Positions 1-9,088 of a stretch of 64,000 bases of DNA are shown piece by piece (within the stretch, counting starts at the first letter, position 1; each line of letters starts with the position of its first letter). The notes below the pieces were generated by a model, which did no database searches, had not been told where the DNA came from, and saw only the letters and a list, made by a program, of their open reading frames with translations. The translations under genes and the position numbers were made by a program. The stretch is from Tangfeifania diversioriginum. Lineage in GTDB: Bacteria; Bacteroidota; Bacteroidia; Bacteroidales; Prolixibacteraceae. The stretch lies in the NCBI RefSeq assembly GCF_900141875.1, contig NZ_FQZE01000003.1:124001-188000 (forward strand), in the 5' to 3' direction.

Positions 1-2
1 CG

Positions 3-242
3 GCCGACAAACTCGAGATACCTGGTCCGGTTCTGCAAATTGGCAGCCGCGGAAAAGCAGTTGTTGCCCTGCAGGATGCGCTAAAACTGCTGAACATTAA
101 CGTGGGAACCTCTGATGGCGCTTTTGGCCCAAAAACCGAAGGTGGCGTTAAAGAATTGCAAACCCGGAAAACAGAACTGGAAATTGATGGCGTATATAAC
201 AACAAAACACGTGATTTGCTGGAATCGCTTTTTCAGGCCTGA
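3..242 (+). CDS. C-terminal end of a peptidoglycan-binding domain protein (5' truncated by window)
   Basis: An open frame enters from the left edge and stops with TGA at 240-242. The 79 visible residues include a typical PG_binding_1 fold: a start of the type LQIGSRGKAVVALQ, then the D-G-x-FGPKT turn and a second short repeat. This domain binds cell-wall peptidoglycan and usually sits at an end of lytic or envelope enzymes. The catalytic part, if any, lies outside the window, so the enzyme class cannot be named. The downstream hypothetical gene starts 44 bases later on the same strand and may be co-transcribed. Confidence 0.75.
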   Translation, partial: ADKLEIPGPVLQIGSRGKAVVALQDALKLLNINVGTSDGAFGPKTEGGVKELQTRKTELEIDGVYNNKTRDLLESLFQA

Positions 243-286
243 CAATTCATAAAATTTTTCTGAAGTAAAATCAAAAGCATTAAATT

Positions 287-787
287 ATGGGAAAAAAAGT
301 AGCTGAATTAACCGTTTCAGAATTTCAAATACTGCTAAACGATTATTTCGCAGAGCCGGTCAAGCGGTATAAAATGACATTCGATGAGATAAAAGATCTG
401 GCAGAACGCCTGAACCGGAAAATTGATGTTCCGCTCGTTAAAGAAACCAAAGAAGAAAAAATCCTCATCAAAATTATTCTGAAGATTGATACCTTTCTGT
501 ATGACAATCTGCCAAATGAATTTTACGATTTGATACGAAGTACCGACCGCGGAATTGACGATAAAGAGGCCAAACGCTTGGTGAGGCGGCTTTCGAAGTC
601 AGCCAATAAAAGAATCGACATTCCTTACATACCCGAGTTTGCCGAAAAATTTGCCTTTCGTTTTGTTATCGGCATGGTGGTAAAGGCAGCCCGTAAAAAA
701 CTCAACTTCGATAAAGTCCGTGCTGACTCAGATAATATGGTGGTGCCCGACTCAGACGAGGACATTGAAAAAATGGTAGAAGATTAA
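287..787 (+). CDS. Hypothetical protein, 166 aa
   Basis: I do not recognise the family. The protein is soluble, charged and apparently all-helical, with no signal peptide. Two Lys/Arg-rich helical stretches (about residues 88-110 and 128-142) surround a short hydrophobic segment, and the C-terminus is strongly acidic (DSDEDIEKMVED). The ATG at 287 is the first in frame and follows an AT-rich leader. It lies 44 bases behind the peptidoglycan-binding protein, which suggests the same transcript. No function is proposed. Confidence 0.6.
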   Translation: MGKKVAELTVSEFQILLNDYFAEPVKRYKMTFDEIKDLAERLNRKIDVPLVKETKEEKILIKIILKIDTFLYDNLPNEFYDLIRSTDRGIDDKEAKRLVRRLSKSANKRIDIPYIPEFAEKFAFRFVIGMVVKAARKKLNFDKVRADSDNMVVPDSDEDIEKMVED

Positions 788-882
788 TTCCAAAGAACAA
801 TTCAAAACCACCCAAACCTTTTTTACTTCCCGGAGAATTTGACTATTTTGGTTGAGTTAATTAAAACCAGAAATTCATACCA

Positions 883-2010
883 ATGAAACCAAAATTCAAT
901 ATCGCTATTCTGGGCTGCGGGAAAGTAGCCCACCTTCATGCCAAAGCCATAAAAAACCTGCCAAATGCAAATCTGGCGGCTGTTTGGAGCCGCACAACCG
1001 AAACAGCTCAAAAATTTGCGGAGCAATACAATACAACAGCCTTTGTATCCATTTCAGAAATGATTAAAAAAGCTTCGGTCGATTTGGCAATTGTTTGCAC
1101 CCCGCATCCGTTTCATCGCGAGCCAACCATTGAAGCCGCAAAAGCCGGTGCGCATGTACTGGTTGAAAAACCGCTGGCTTCAACACTCGAAGACAGCGAT
1201 GAAATGATAAATGCCTGTAATGTAGCAGGTGTAAAACTCGGGGTCATCAGCCAGCGGCGCTGGTACGCCCCTGTAATGCGGGTGAAAGAGGCCATCGATG
1301 CCGGTAAAATTGGCAACCCGGTTTTCGGCACCATTAATATGCTGGGCTGGCGCGATAAAAACTACTACGATGCCGATGCCTGGCGCGGCACCTGGAAGAT
1401 GGAAGGCGGCGGTGTGCTGGTTAACCAGGCGCCCCACCAATTAGATATACTGCTTTGGTACATGGGCGAAATTGACGAAGTGTATGGATTGTGGAAAAAC
1501 CTGAACCATCCCTACATTGAAGTGGAAGACACAGCTGTAGCAATTGTAAAGTTCAAAAATGGCGGCATCGGAAACATCATTGTCAGCAATTCGCAAAAAC
1601 CCGGAATTTACGGAAAAGTGCAAGTGCATGGCGAAAACGGAGCCTCGGTTGGCGTTCAGACAGATGGTGGCGCTATGTTCGTGGCCGGCATGTCCAACGT
1701 GCTGGAGCCGCCGGTAAACGACTTGTGGACTGTTCCGGGCGAAGAAAGATTGCTTGAAAAATGGGTAAAAGAAGATTCAGATCATTTCAATTCCATCGAT
1801 CCCACAATTTTTTACATGGAAAAACAGATTGAAGACTTTTTGCATGCCATTGAATCAGAAACGCAGCCAATGGTAACCGGCGAAGATGGCCGCAAAACCG
1901 TGGAACTTTTCACAGCCATTTACCGTTCAACGCGCGATAACCGGCCTGTGAAATTTCCATTGAAACCTGAAAACAAACCGGATATGGACGGGCGACTGAC
2001 CGGTTTATAA
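883..2010 (+). CDS. Gfo/Idh/MocA family oxidoreductase
   Basis: A 375-residue NAD(P)-dependent dehydrogenase of the glucose-fructose oxidoreductase/inositol dehydrogenase superfamily. The N-terminal Rossmann fold opens with ILGCGKVAHLHA (GCGKVA at 11-16) and ends at the family motif EKPLA (95-99), whose Lys is the usual catalytic residue. The C-terminal alpha/beta domain carries the GGGVLVNQAPHQLD substrate-site motif (about 175-188, His185). There is no signal peptide, so it is cytoplasmic. Substrates in this family are sugars, sugar acids or cyclitols, and the sequence does not decide which. The stop codon overlaps the end of the convergent folE gene by six bases. Confidence 0.88.
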   Translation: MKPKFNIAILGCGKVAHLHAKAIKNLPNANLAAVWSRTTETAQKFAEQYNTTAFVSISEMIKKASVDLAIVCTPHPFHREPTIEAAKAGAHVLVEKPLASTLEDSDEMINACNVAGVKLGVISQRRWYAPVMRVKEAIDAGKIGNPVFGTINMLGWRDKNYYDADAWRGTWKMEGGGVLVNQAPHQLDILLWYMGEIDEVYGLWKNLNHPYIEVEDTAVAIVKFKNGGIGNIIVSNSQKPGIYGKVQVHGENGASVGVQTDGGAMFVAGMSNVLEPPVNDLWTVPGEERLLEKWVKEDSDHFNSIDPTIFYMEKQIEDFLHAIESETQPMVTGEDGRKTVELFTAIYRSTRDNRPVKFPLKPENKPDMDGRLTGL

Positions 2011-2733
2011 GCCGGAATATCTGAGGAACTCTTCGCGAACCGATTTTTCTTTAAACCTGCCCCCGTATTCTGCAGTTACCGTTGTGCTGCTTTCGTCTTG
2101 TATGCCGCGGCACGATACACACATGTGTTTGGCATCGATTACCACAGCCACATCTTCGGTTTTCAGTACCTTTTTGAGTTCATTGGCAATTTGAACGGTC
2201 AGCCGTTCCTGAACCTGCGGGCGACGTGCAAAATAATCCACAATCCGGTTAATTTTGCTCAGCCCAATGACCTGTCCACTGGAAATATACCCAACATGCG
2301 CCTTTCCAACAATCGGTAAAAAATGATGCTCGCAAAACGAGTTCAGGTTAATATCTTTTTCCACCAGCATTTCGTTGTACTTAAATTTATTGTCGAAAAC
2401 CGAAATGGCTGGTTTATTATCCGGATTGAGGCCATAAAAAATTTCCTGCACAAACATTTTGGCCACGCGGTGCGGGGTTCCCTGCAGGCTGTCATCGGTT
2501 AAATCGAGCCCCATAGTCGCCATTATATCCCGGAATTTATCTTCAATAACAGTCATCTTCTCAACATCAGATTTTTCGAATGCATCGGGGCGCAATGGTG
2601 TTTCAGCAGAGGTGCCAACATGATTTTCACCCAGTATTTCATAGCCATTCAACTTTCCTTTTGAATGGCCGTTTCCGTTGAGTTTGGCTTTTCCATTTCC
2701 GTTAACACCTTGAAGTATCATTTCGTTTTTCAT
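2005..2733 (-). CDS. folE: GTP cyclohydrolase I
   Basis: It converts GTP to 7,8-dihydroneopterin triphosphate, the first step of tetrahydrofolate or pterin synthesis. The core (about 55-240) holds the zinc ligands: Cys134 and His137 in SFCEHHFLP, and Cys205 in HMCVSCRG. The GQVIGLSKINR and RPQVQERLT segments are characteristic. At 242 residues it is longer than the usual ~190-220 because of a low-complexity N-terminal tail rich in Gly, Asn and Lys (about 8-31) that is not part of the enzyme fold. The next in-frame Met after M1 is M5, so the tail appears to be really translated. It is divergent from the sulfatase gene and convergent with the oxidoreductase. Confidence 0.95.
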   Translation of the reverse strand: MKNEMILQGVNGNGKAKLNGNGHSKGKLNGYEILGENHVGTSAETPLRPDAFEKSDVEKMTVIEDKFRDIMATMGLDLTDDSLQGTPHRVAKMFVQEIFYGLNPDNKPAISVFDNKFKYNEMLVEKDINLNSFCEHHFLPIVGKAHVGYISSGQVIGLSKINRIVDYFARRPQVQERLTVQIANELKKVLKTEDVAVVIDAKHMCVSCRGIQDESSTTVTAEYGGRFKEKSVREEFLRYSGL

Positions 2734-2958
2734 TTTTTCCAGAATTTTAATTCATTGCTTTTTCAATTACTCATGATTTCCCAAACAGCTATTGCAGTTT
2801 TTTGTTTAAAAAAACCAAGTCAACAAATAAACAAGAATCGTATAGCAAAACATTTCCAACTTTACTACTGAAAAAAATTGACTGATTTTTTTTCAGGAAG
2901 TATCCCTTTCAACGACATTTTATTTAATTTTAGGGGGAGAAAATCGAACCATTAAATT

Positions 2959-4317
2959 ATGCTGAAGACTTTTAAAATTTTATTGTTATTAACCTGTATA
3001 AGCTCTTTTTCGCTGTTGTACGGCAATCCCCCTTTGTCGGGAAAAAGCACACCGCAACCCAATATCGTTTTAATTATGGTTGATGACCTGGGGTACGGCG
3101 ATTTATCAGTTACCGGTGGCGAAGATATTCACACACCGCACATTGATGAGCTGTTTGAAAACGGCATGACTTTTACCAACTTTTACGCCAATTCCACAGT
3201 TTGCTCCCCCACCCGGGCCAGCCTGCTGACCGGCCGGTATCCCGATTTGGCAGGAGTGCCGGGAGTAATCAGGACACATGAAAACAACAGCTGGGGATAT
3301 TTTAACGAAAACCTCCCCACCCTTCCGCAAATGATGAAAAAAGCCGGCTACCGGACAGCCATGGTGGGCAAATGGCACCTGGGGCTGGAATCGCCTAACC
3401 TGCCCAACGAGCGGGGATTCGATTTTTTTCATGGTTTTCTGGGTGATATGATGGACGATTATGAAACCCACCTCAGGCACGGCATAAATTACATGCGCAT
3501 GAACGAAAAAGAGATTGAACCGGAAGGCCATGCCACCGATCTCTTTTCCGACTGGGCCATCGATTATATCAAATTACAACAAAGCAGCAATACACCCTTT
3601 TTTCTGTACCTGGCCTACAACGCCCCGCATTTCCCCATTCAACCTCCCGAAGAGTGGGTAGAAAAGGTCAAGAACCGCGAACCTGAACTTTCTGATCTGC
3701 GGGCTAAAAATGTAGCTTTTGTGGAACATCTCGATGATGGAATCGGCCGGGTAGTGAAAGCCCTCGATGAGTTCAAGCTTACGAAAAACACTCTCATTAT
3801 TTTCACGTCCGATAACGGAGGACACCTCCCCAGCGGAGCGTCAAACGGAAACTTGCGGGGCGGCAAACAGGATATGTACGAAGGAGGCATTAAAGTGCCC
3901 ACCTGCTTTGTTTGGAAAGATGGCATCAAACCGGGAACGAAAACCGAAAACCTGGGACTGACCATGGACATTTTTCCAACTCTTTGTGAAATTACAGGAA
4001 GCAAAATCAACCATGAAACAAACGGCATAAGCCTATACCGCACATTAATGGGAAATTCGCAGGTAACCGACAACCGCGTGGTTTATTTTATGCGGAGAGA
4101 GGGCGGCAAATATGGAGGTCTGTGTTATTATGCCGTCAGACAAGGGCAGTATAAACTGGTTCAAAATACACCTTTTGAGCCTTTTCAACTTTTCAATCTG
4201 GATACGGATTCCAGGGAACAAATACCATTGCTGCCGTCATCCGAAAAATTTACAGAGCTGAGGTACCGCTTGTCGCAACACATTCGTGAAGCCGGGAAAA
4301 TACCGTGGCAGAAGTAA
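2959..4317 (+). CDS. Secreted sulfatase (S1 family, formylglycine type)
   Basis: A hydrolase for sulfate esters, probably on sulfated glycans. Residues 1-22 form a Sec signal peptide. The metal site starts with NIVLIMVDDLGYGD (Asp42-Asp43). The sulfatase signature C-S-P-T-R is at 82-86, and Cys82 is the residue that maturing enzymes convert to formylglycine. GKWHLG follows, and a downstream TSDNGGH segment supplies further metal ligands. The 452-residue length is normal for the family. No anaerobic sulfatase-maturase gene is present in the window. The leader before the ATG is AT-rich. Exact S1 subfamily and substrate cannot be read from sequence alone. Confidence 0.93.
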   Translation: MLKTFKILLLLTCISSFSLLYGNPPLSGKSTPQPNIVLIMVDDLGYGDLSVTGGEDIHTPHIDELFENGMTFTNFYANSTVCSPTRASLLTGRYPDLAGVPGVIRTHENNSWGYFNENLPTLPQMMKKAGYRTAMVGKWHLGLESPNLPNERGFDFFHGFLGDMMDDYETHLRHGINYMRMNEKEIEPEGHATDLFSDWAIDYIKLQQSSNTPFFLYLAYNAPHFPIQPPEEWVEKVKNREPELSDLRAKNVAFVEHLDDGIGRVVKALDEFKLTKNTLIIFTSDNGGHLPSGASNGNLRGGKQDMYEGGIKVPTCFVWKDGIKPGTKTENLGLTMDIFPTLCEITGSKINHETNGISLYRTLMGNSQVTDNRVVYFMRREGGKYGGLCYYAVRQGQYKLVQNTPFEPFQLFNLDTDSREQIPLLPSSEKFTELRYRLSQHIREAGKIPWQK

Positions 4318-4394
4318 ATGTGGGCCAGAGTTTGCCAAATCTGTTAAAAAAGCTAATTTAGCCACCCTCAAAAAAATCTGTAAAACCTACTGGT

Positions 4395-5621
4395 GTGAAA
4401 ATAGTTAAGATCAAACTTCACTGGCAAATTCTTATCGCCCTCGTTTTAGCAGTTTTATTTGGATATTATATTCCCCAGGGAGTAAAATATGTTTCATGGG
4501 TGGGCGATATTTTTCTGCGTGCCTTAAAAATGATAATTATCCCGCTGGTTTTCAGTTCTATTATTAGTGGTGTTTCCAGTATTGGAGGCGGAAAAAACCT
4601 TGGAAGGCTCGGCATTAAAACTCTTTTCTACTATTTATCAACCAGCACGTTGGCCATTGTTACAGGATTAGCAGTAGTGAACCTGGTTAAGCCCGGCGTG
4701 GGCGTCGATTTGGGATTTTCCAAATCAGTTGAAGGACTGGAAGAACATGCCGGTTCGGTCAGAGATATTTTTTACAGACTGATTCCCGACAATGTGATTG
4801 ATGTGATGGCACGCGGGGAAATACTTCCTGTTATCTTTTTTGCCATCCTTTTTGGCTATTTCATAACTCAGGTTGGAAAAAAATACAAAGAATCACTCTC
4901 CACATTTTTCGATGCCATGTTTGAAGTGATGATGAAATTAACTATGTTCATTATCCGTTTTACCCCGCTTGGAATTTTCGGAATTGTTTCGGCCGAAGTC
5001 GCACGCAACTCCGAAGACCTGGCCAGCGTTGCCGGCAGCCTGGCCATTTACAGCCTCTGCGTGGTTTCTGCACTGCTTTTTCATGCATTTGTAACACTTC
5101 CCGTTATTGTGCGCGTGGTTGGAAAAGCACATCCTTTCAGGCATTTAAAAAATATGGCAACACCGCTGCTCACCGCATTTTCAACCTCTTCGTCGAGTGC
5201 CACGCTTCCGTTAACAATGGATGCGCTGGAACACAACAGCGGCGTTTCCAATAAAGTTACAAGTTTTACTTTACCCCTTGGAGCCACCATCAACATGGAC
5301 GGGACGGCCCTTTATGAATGTGTGGCTGCCATGTTCATCGCCCAGGCTTATGGTGTCGATTTAACTTTCGGACAGCAAATACTGGTTGTTATTACTGCAC
5401 TGCTGGCATCAATAGGTGCAGCCGGAATTCCAATGGCCGGGCTGGTAATGATTACTGTGGTACTGTCGGCAGTCGGCCTTCCGCTTGAAGGCATCGGCCT
5501 GATTCTGGCAGTTGATCGAATCCTCGATATGCTGCGTACTTCAGTTAATGTTTGGAGCGACAGCTGCGGCGCAGTAACCATTGCACGGTCGGAAAATGAG
5601 GAAACCAGCGTTGCCGTTTGA
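4395..5621 (+). CDS. Dicarboxylate/amino acid:cation symporter (DAACS family)
   Basis: An inner-membrane secondary transporter of the GltP/DctA/ASCT type, taking up a dicarboxylate or amino acid with Na+ or H+. It is 408 residues with about eight membrane segments. The family motifs are present: the serine-rich re-entrant loop FSTSSSSATLP, the cation site GATINMDGTALYE, and the C-terminal DRILDMLRTSVNVWSD substrate site. In the last motif W-S-D replaces the more common T/L-G-D. The start is GTG at 4395, and no ATG fits the conserved N-terminus. It lies 77 bases behind the sulfatase and could be read with it. The substrate is unknown. Confidence 0.9.
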   Translation: MKIVKIKLHWQILIALVLAVLFGYYIPQGVKYVSWVGDIFLRALKMIIIPLVFSSIISGVSSIGGGKNLGRLGIKTLFYYLSTSTLAIVTGLAVVNLVKPGVGVDLGFSKSVEGLEEHAGSVRDIFYRLIPDNVIDVMARGEILPVIFFAILFGYFITQVGKKYKESLSTFFDAMFEVMMKLTMFIIRFTPLGIFGIVSAEVARNSEDLASVAGSLAIYSLCVVSALLFHAFVTLPVIVRVVGKAHPFRHLKNMATPLLTAFSTSSSSATLPLTMDALEHNSGVSNKVTSFTLPLGATINMDGTALYECVAAMFIAQAYGVDLTFGQQILVVITALLASIGAAGIPMAGLVMITVVLSAVGLPLEGIGLILAVDRILDMLRTSVNVWSDSCGAVTIARSENEETSVAV

Positions 5622-5724
5622 AGGAAATCGCAGGTTAACAAAAAAATTTAACTTTTTTAAGATTTCCGAATTCCCGAAATATTTATTTTTGCGAAAATTT
5701 CAGCAAACGGAAAAACAAAAAATA

Positions 5725-6906
5725 ATGAGCGTGAAAAATTTATTTAAACTAGTATTTCTACTTGTCATTCTGTTTATTTCCACACAGTGTAAAAAAAACA
5801 ACGACGACATTCTTTACAACCGGAGTTACATCGACGAAATTAAACCAGCCCGGGAAAAACTAGTTTTCTTTATAAGAACGAATTTTGTACCGGGAGGAAC
5901 ATTTGCCATTGCCAAAGACGGTGAAATGATATACTCCGAAGGAATTGGACTGGCCTCGAAAGATCTTGAAGTACCCGTTACCCGGAATACCAAATTCAGA
6001 ATTGGTGAACTTTCCGAGCTGTTTACCAATCTTATTTTTCACCGCATGGTAAAAGAGGGCCTGCTGCATCCCGATTCCACTATTCAAAATTATTATCCCG
6101 CTTTCCCCGAAAAACAATACCCGCTCCCTTTGCATCACCTTGTTCAGCAAACATCGGGTTTACGTAACCCCAAAGTTAACGAACGCGATCAAATGGCTTT
6201 GAATGTGAGCCTGAAAAGAGGGATTGAATTATTCCGCAACGACTCACTAGCTGCCCAACCCGGGTGGTACCAGTCGCCCAACATATTCAACTACAACCTG
6301 CTGGGAGCCGCCATGGAAGAAGTTTCCGGCAAAAGATTCCACAATCTTCTGAAAACGTATGTTACCGACACGCTTCATCTTCAGAACACCGTTACTGATA
6401 ATCCATTTATTACCATAAAAGGCCGCACCAATTTTTACGACTACAACTATATTTCGCAGGTAGTTAATGCCACTTCCAAAGATTTACGTTTTCGTGCACC
6501 ATCGCAGGGAATCCTCTCCAATGCGGAAGATCTTGTGAAGTTTGGCAATGCAATGCTCTTTTCCGACTATTTTACGGAAATTATTGATGATAATTTTTTT
6601 GAATCAATTCCACTTTACAACAATATACCCTCGCAAATGGCCAACGGCTGGATGTTGATGACCGACACCAGCGGGCGTACCATTTACGGCAAAAGCGGAA
6701 CAGTTACCGGAGGCACTGCTGCAATGCTGGTTTATCCTGACGAAAAACTGGTTGTGGCAGCTGTTGTAAACCTTACAGGGTTAACCAATCAGATGCCTGT
6801 TTTCGACATGGCCCAACCATTTTTACATGAACCGGAAGACGGTGCACAAAATACCGGGGAGGAAGAAAGCGAACCGGCCAGGGCAGATTCAACATCTCAA
6901 AAATAA
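5725..6906 (+). CDS. Lipoprotein with serine beta-lactamase/DD-peptidase fold, catalytic residues degenerate
   Basis: A protein of the beta-lactamase superfamily (class C/esterase-like). An ATG at 5725 gives a 393-residue protein with a lipoprotein signal ending ISTQC (Cys22). The upstream in-frame ATG at 5581 lies inside the symporter gene and gives no signal peptide, so I prefer 5725. Framework motifs are intact: FRIGELSELFTN (91-102), LHHLVQQTSGLR (136-147), NYNLLGAAMEEVSG, and the KTG-like KSG at 323-325. However, the active-site SxxK aligns with E-L-S-E (95-98) and the YxN motif with P-N-I (185-187). Nucleophile, Lys and Tyr all appear lost, which points to a non-catalytic binding protein. 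Confidence 0.82.
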   Translation: MSVKNLFKLVFLLVILFISTQCKKNNDDILYNRSYIDEIKPAREKLVFFIRTNFVPGGTFAIAKDGEMIYSEGIGLASKDLEVPVTRNTKFRIGELSELFTNLIFHRMVKEGLLHPDSTIQNYYPAFPEKQYPLPLHHLVQQTSGLRNPKVNERDQMALNVSLKRGIELFRNDSLAAQPGWYQSPNIFNYNLLGAAMEEVSGKRFHNLLKTYVTDTLHLQNTVTDNPFITIKGRTNFYDYNYISQVVNATSKDLRFRAPSQGILSNAEDLVKFGNAMLFSDYFTEIIDDNFFESIPLYNNIPSQMANGWMLMTDTSGRTIYGKSGTVTGGTAAMLVYPDEKLVVAAVVNLTGLTNQMPVFDMAQPFLHEPEDGAQNTGEEESEPARADSTSQK

Positions 6907-6967
6907 GTGCGAAAACTGGGGGTTTGCATAAAAAATTCTATCTTAGTTAATTAAACAAAAGACTGAT

Positions 6968-7588
6968 ATGGAAACCCTTGTTTTATTGGGAGTTTTAATT
7001 GGACTGGCCGGGGGAATTGGTGCCACCGCTTACTATTTCAGAAGCCGGAAAACCAACGAAGTACAGGATCAATCCACACTATTGCTCAACAAAATAAAAC
7101 AGGTATGCAAACTCATCACTATCGAAGGTGAATTTTCGGAAGTATTTGCCCACCGCGACGGGAAGAGTGTGTTTTTCAAATTGCTGCAACTCGAGAAAAA
7201 AGCGTTGCTGGTTGTAAAAGCCAAAGTGCTGATTGGCTTCGACCTGGCAAAAATTAATATTGAAATGAAACCCGAACAGAAAAAGGTTGTCATTTCGCAC
7301 TTTCCCGATCCGGAAATATTAGGTATGGAAACCGATTTGGAATATTACGATGTGCAAAAGGGAATGATCAATAAATTTTCGGAACTCGATTTGAATAAAG
7401 TGAATAAAAAATCGAAAGAGTTCATCCGGGAGAAAATTGAACAAAGTTATCTTTTTGACATCGCCCGAAACCAGGCTACCGATACAATGGGCGTTATTCA
7501 CCAGTTAATCGATTCGGTTGGCTGGTCACTCGAAACCGAAGAAATCAAACTCCCGCGGCCGGAAGAAAAAAGAAAATTATCGGATTAA
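6968..7588 (+). CDS. DUF4230 domain-containing membrane-anchored protein
   Basis: A 206-residue protein with one N-terminal membrane helix (about 3-23, Gly/Ala/Leu-rich), then a predicted extracytoplasmic DUF4230 domain. That domain shows the recognisable order of a short LITIEGEFSEVF strand, a LLVVKAKVLIGFDLAKI segment, VVISHFPDPEIL, and a long C-terminal amphipathic helix. The function of the family is unknown. The gene stands between the degenerate beta-lactamase lipoprotein (62 bases upstream) and the convergent ftsY. Confidence 0.75.
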   Translation: METLVLLGVLIGLAGGIGATAYYFRSRKTNEVQDQSTLLLNKIKQVCKLITIEGEFSEVFAHRDGKSVFFKLLQLEKKALLVVKAKVLIGFDLAKINIEMKPEQKKVVISHFPDPEILGMETDLEYYDVQKGMINKFSELDLNKVNKKSKEFIREKIEQSYLFDIARNQATDTMGVIHQLIDSVGWSLETEEIKLPRPEEKRKLSD

Positions 7589-7647
7589 CGACTGCATTTT
7601 ATGCAGGATTATGCCCGGAAAATTTTGGCTTTCAATAAAATTCTGAA

Positions 7648-8604
7648 TCAATCTTCTGAGAAAAGCGATTCAACAAATTCCCGTCTTCTGAAAATTTGCA
7701 GGTGCTCCATTTTCTCACCAATCCCGATGTATTTTACCGGGATTTTAAACTGATCTGAAATTCCGATAACCACGCCACCTTTGGCGGTACCGTCGAGTTT
7801 GGTCAATGCCAGTGCAGTAACTTCGGTAGCTTTGGTAAACTGTTTGGCCTGCTCAAAGGCATTCTGCCCGGTTGAGCCATCGAGGATCAGCAGCACCTCA
7901 TGTGGTGCTCCGGGAACAATACGAGCCATCACCTTTTTAATTTTCGAGAGCTCGTTCATCAGGTTTACCTTATTGTGTAATCTCCCGGCAGTGTCGATAA
8001 TTACCACATCGGCATTTTGAGCTTTTGCTGATGAAAGTGCATCGTAAGCTACGGATGCCGGGTCGGAGCCCATTTTTTGTTTCACAAGTGGAACATCAAC
8101 GCGTTGTGCCCATATTTCGAGCTGCTCAATAGCTGCTGCCCTGAAAGTATCGGAAGCTCCCAAAACAACTGACTTACCGGCTTGTTTGAACTGGTAGGCC
8201 AGTTTGCCAATGGTAGTGGTTTTACCTACTCCGTTTACCCCCACAACCATAATCACATAAGGTTTCTCCGTTTCAGGAATATCAAAATCCGACACATCCC
8301 CGGAATTGTTCTCATCGAGCAATGCGACAATTTCTTCTTTTAAAATGGAATTCAATTCATCAATGCCCATGTATTTATCGCGGGCCACACGTGCTTCAAT
8401 CCGTTCAATAATTTTCAGTGTGGTATCAACGCCCACATCCGAGGTAATCAATACTTCCTCAAGGTTATCGAGCACCTCATCGTCCACTTTTGATTTTCCA
8501 ACGACTGCCCGTCCGAGTTTTTTAAAAACACTCTCCTTGGTTTTTGAAAGGCCTTTATCGAGGTTTTCTTTTTTATTTCTGGTAAAACTTCCGAATATTC
8601 CCAT
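7648..8604 (-). CDS. ftsY: Signal recognition particle receptor FtsY
   Basis: The SRP docking GTPase that brings ribosome-nascent chain complexes to the SecYEG translocon at the inner membrane. An N domain (about 20-100) is followed by the G domain with P-loop GVNGVGKTT (122-130), the insertion-box region SDTFRAAAIEQL (151-162), DTAGR (204-208) and TKLDG (268-272). The 318-residue protein lacks the long acidic A domain of the E. coli protein, which is usual in this phylum. It is the last gene of a minus-strand row after rpmB-rpmG-DUF4295, but a hairpin terminator separates it from them, so it has its own promoter or relies on readthrough. Confidence 0.97.
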   Translation of the reverse strand: MGIFGSFTRNKKENLDKGLSKTKESVFKKLGRAVVGKSKVDDEVLDNLEEVLITSDVGVDTTLKIIERIEARVARDKYMGIDELNSILKEEIVALLDENNSGDVSDFDIPETEKPYVIMVVGVNGVGKTTTIGKLAYQFKQAGKSVVLGASDTFRAAAIEQLEIWAQRVDVPLVKQKMGSDPASVAYDALSSAKAQNADVVIIDTAGRLHNKVNLMNELSKIKKVMARIVPGAPHEVLLILDGSTGQNAFEQAKQFTKATEVTALALTKLDGTAKGGVVIGISDQFKIPVKYIGIGEKMEHLQIFRRREFVESLFSED

Positions 8605-8671
8605 GATTATTTTATTTGAAAGGGCTAAAAATAGTAAATAATTCTTTTTTGGGGGAGTGAGGCATCAGAAT

Positions 8672-8708
8672 AAAAAAAAGCTTCCACCAGTTGATGAAAG
8701 CTTTTTTT
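8672..8708 (-). terminator. Bidirectional-looking hairpin terminator after the L28-L33-DUF4295 operon
   Basis: An A-run plus AAGCTT and a matching AAGCTT plus T-run form a stem around a loop of about 13-16 bases. On the minus strand it lies about 20 bases after the DUF4295 stop and before ftsY. Because A- and T-runs flank both sides it could work in both directions. Confidence 0.7.
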
Positions 8709-8728
8709 GTGTGTAAAAACCCGTCACA

Positions 8729-8881
8729 CTATTTCTTAAAATAGTCTTTTACCTCGTCGTTGGTAATAACTTCTTCTTTAAACATGTATCCGCCGGTTTC
8801 GGGTGATTTAATCATTTTAATCACTTTTGAATGGCCTTTACCGGCACCTTTTTGTAATGTTGCAACCGCTTTCTTTGCCAT
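8729..8881 (-). CDS. DUF4295 small protein linked to ribosomal genes
   Basis: A 50-residue basic protein that starts MAKKAVATLQKGAGKGHSKV and ends VKDYFKK, typical of DUF4295, a family found almost only in Bacteroidota. It is encoded directly behind rpmG with six bases between. Its size, basic charge and constant linkage to L28 and L33 suggest a ribosome-associated protein (inference). A TAG stop at 8729-8731 is followed by the operon terminator. Confidence 0.88.
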   Translation of the reverse strand: MAKKAVATLQKGAGKGHSKVIKMIKSPETGGYMFKEEVITNDEVKDYFKK

Positions 8882-8887
8882 AACTTA

Positions 8888-9076
8888 CTATTTTATTTCT
8901 TTATGAACTGTAACTTTTTTCAATACAGGATTATACTTTTTCAACTCGAGCCTTTCGGTTGTATTTTTCCTGTTTTTGGTTGTAATGTAACGTGAGGTTC
9001 CCGGCATACCGCTATTTTTATGCTCGGTGCACTCCAATATAACCTGAATCCTGTTGCCTTTACCTTTTTTTGCCAT
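8888..9076 (-). CDS. rpmG: 50S ribosomal protein L33
   Basis: A component of the large ribosomal subunit near the E site. The 62-residue sequence has the L33 pattern [31 protein letters not shown]. Only one Cys is present instead of the two CxxC pairs of zinc-binding L33, so this is the zinc-independent form. The gene lies 12 bases behind rpmB and six before the DUF4295 gene. Confidence 0.97.
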   Translation of the reverse strand: MAKKGKGNRIQVILECTEHKNSGMPGTSRYITTKNRKNTTERLELKKYNPVLKKVTVHKEIK

Positions 9077-9088
9077 TTCCCAAAGTCT

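Noticed and set aside
5581-5724. In-frame 48-codon extension of the beta-lactamase-fold gene
   Set aside because: It starts inside the symporter gene and removes the lipoprotein signal from the N-terminus; the ATG at 5725 fits far better.
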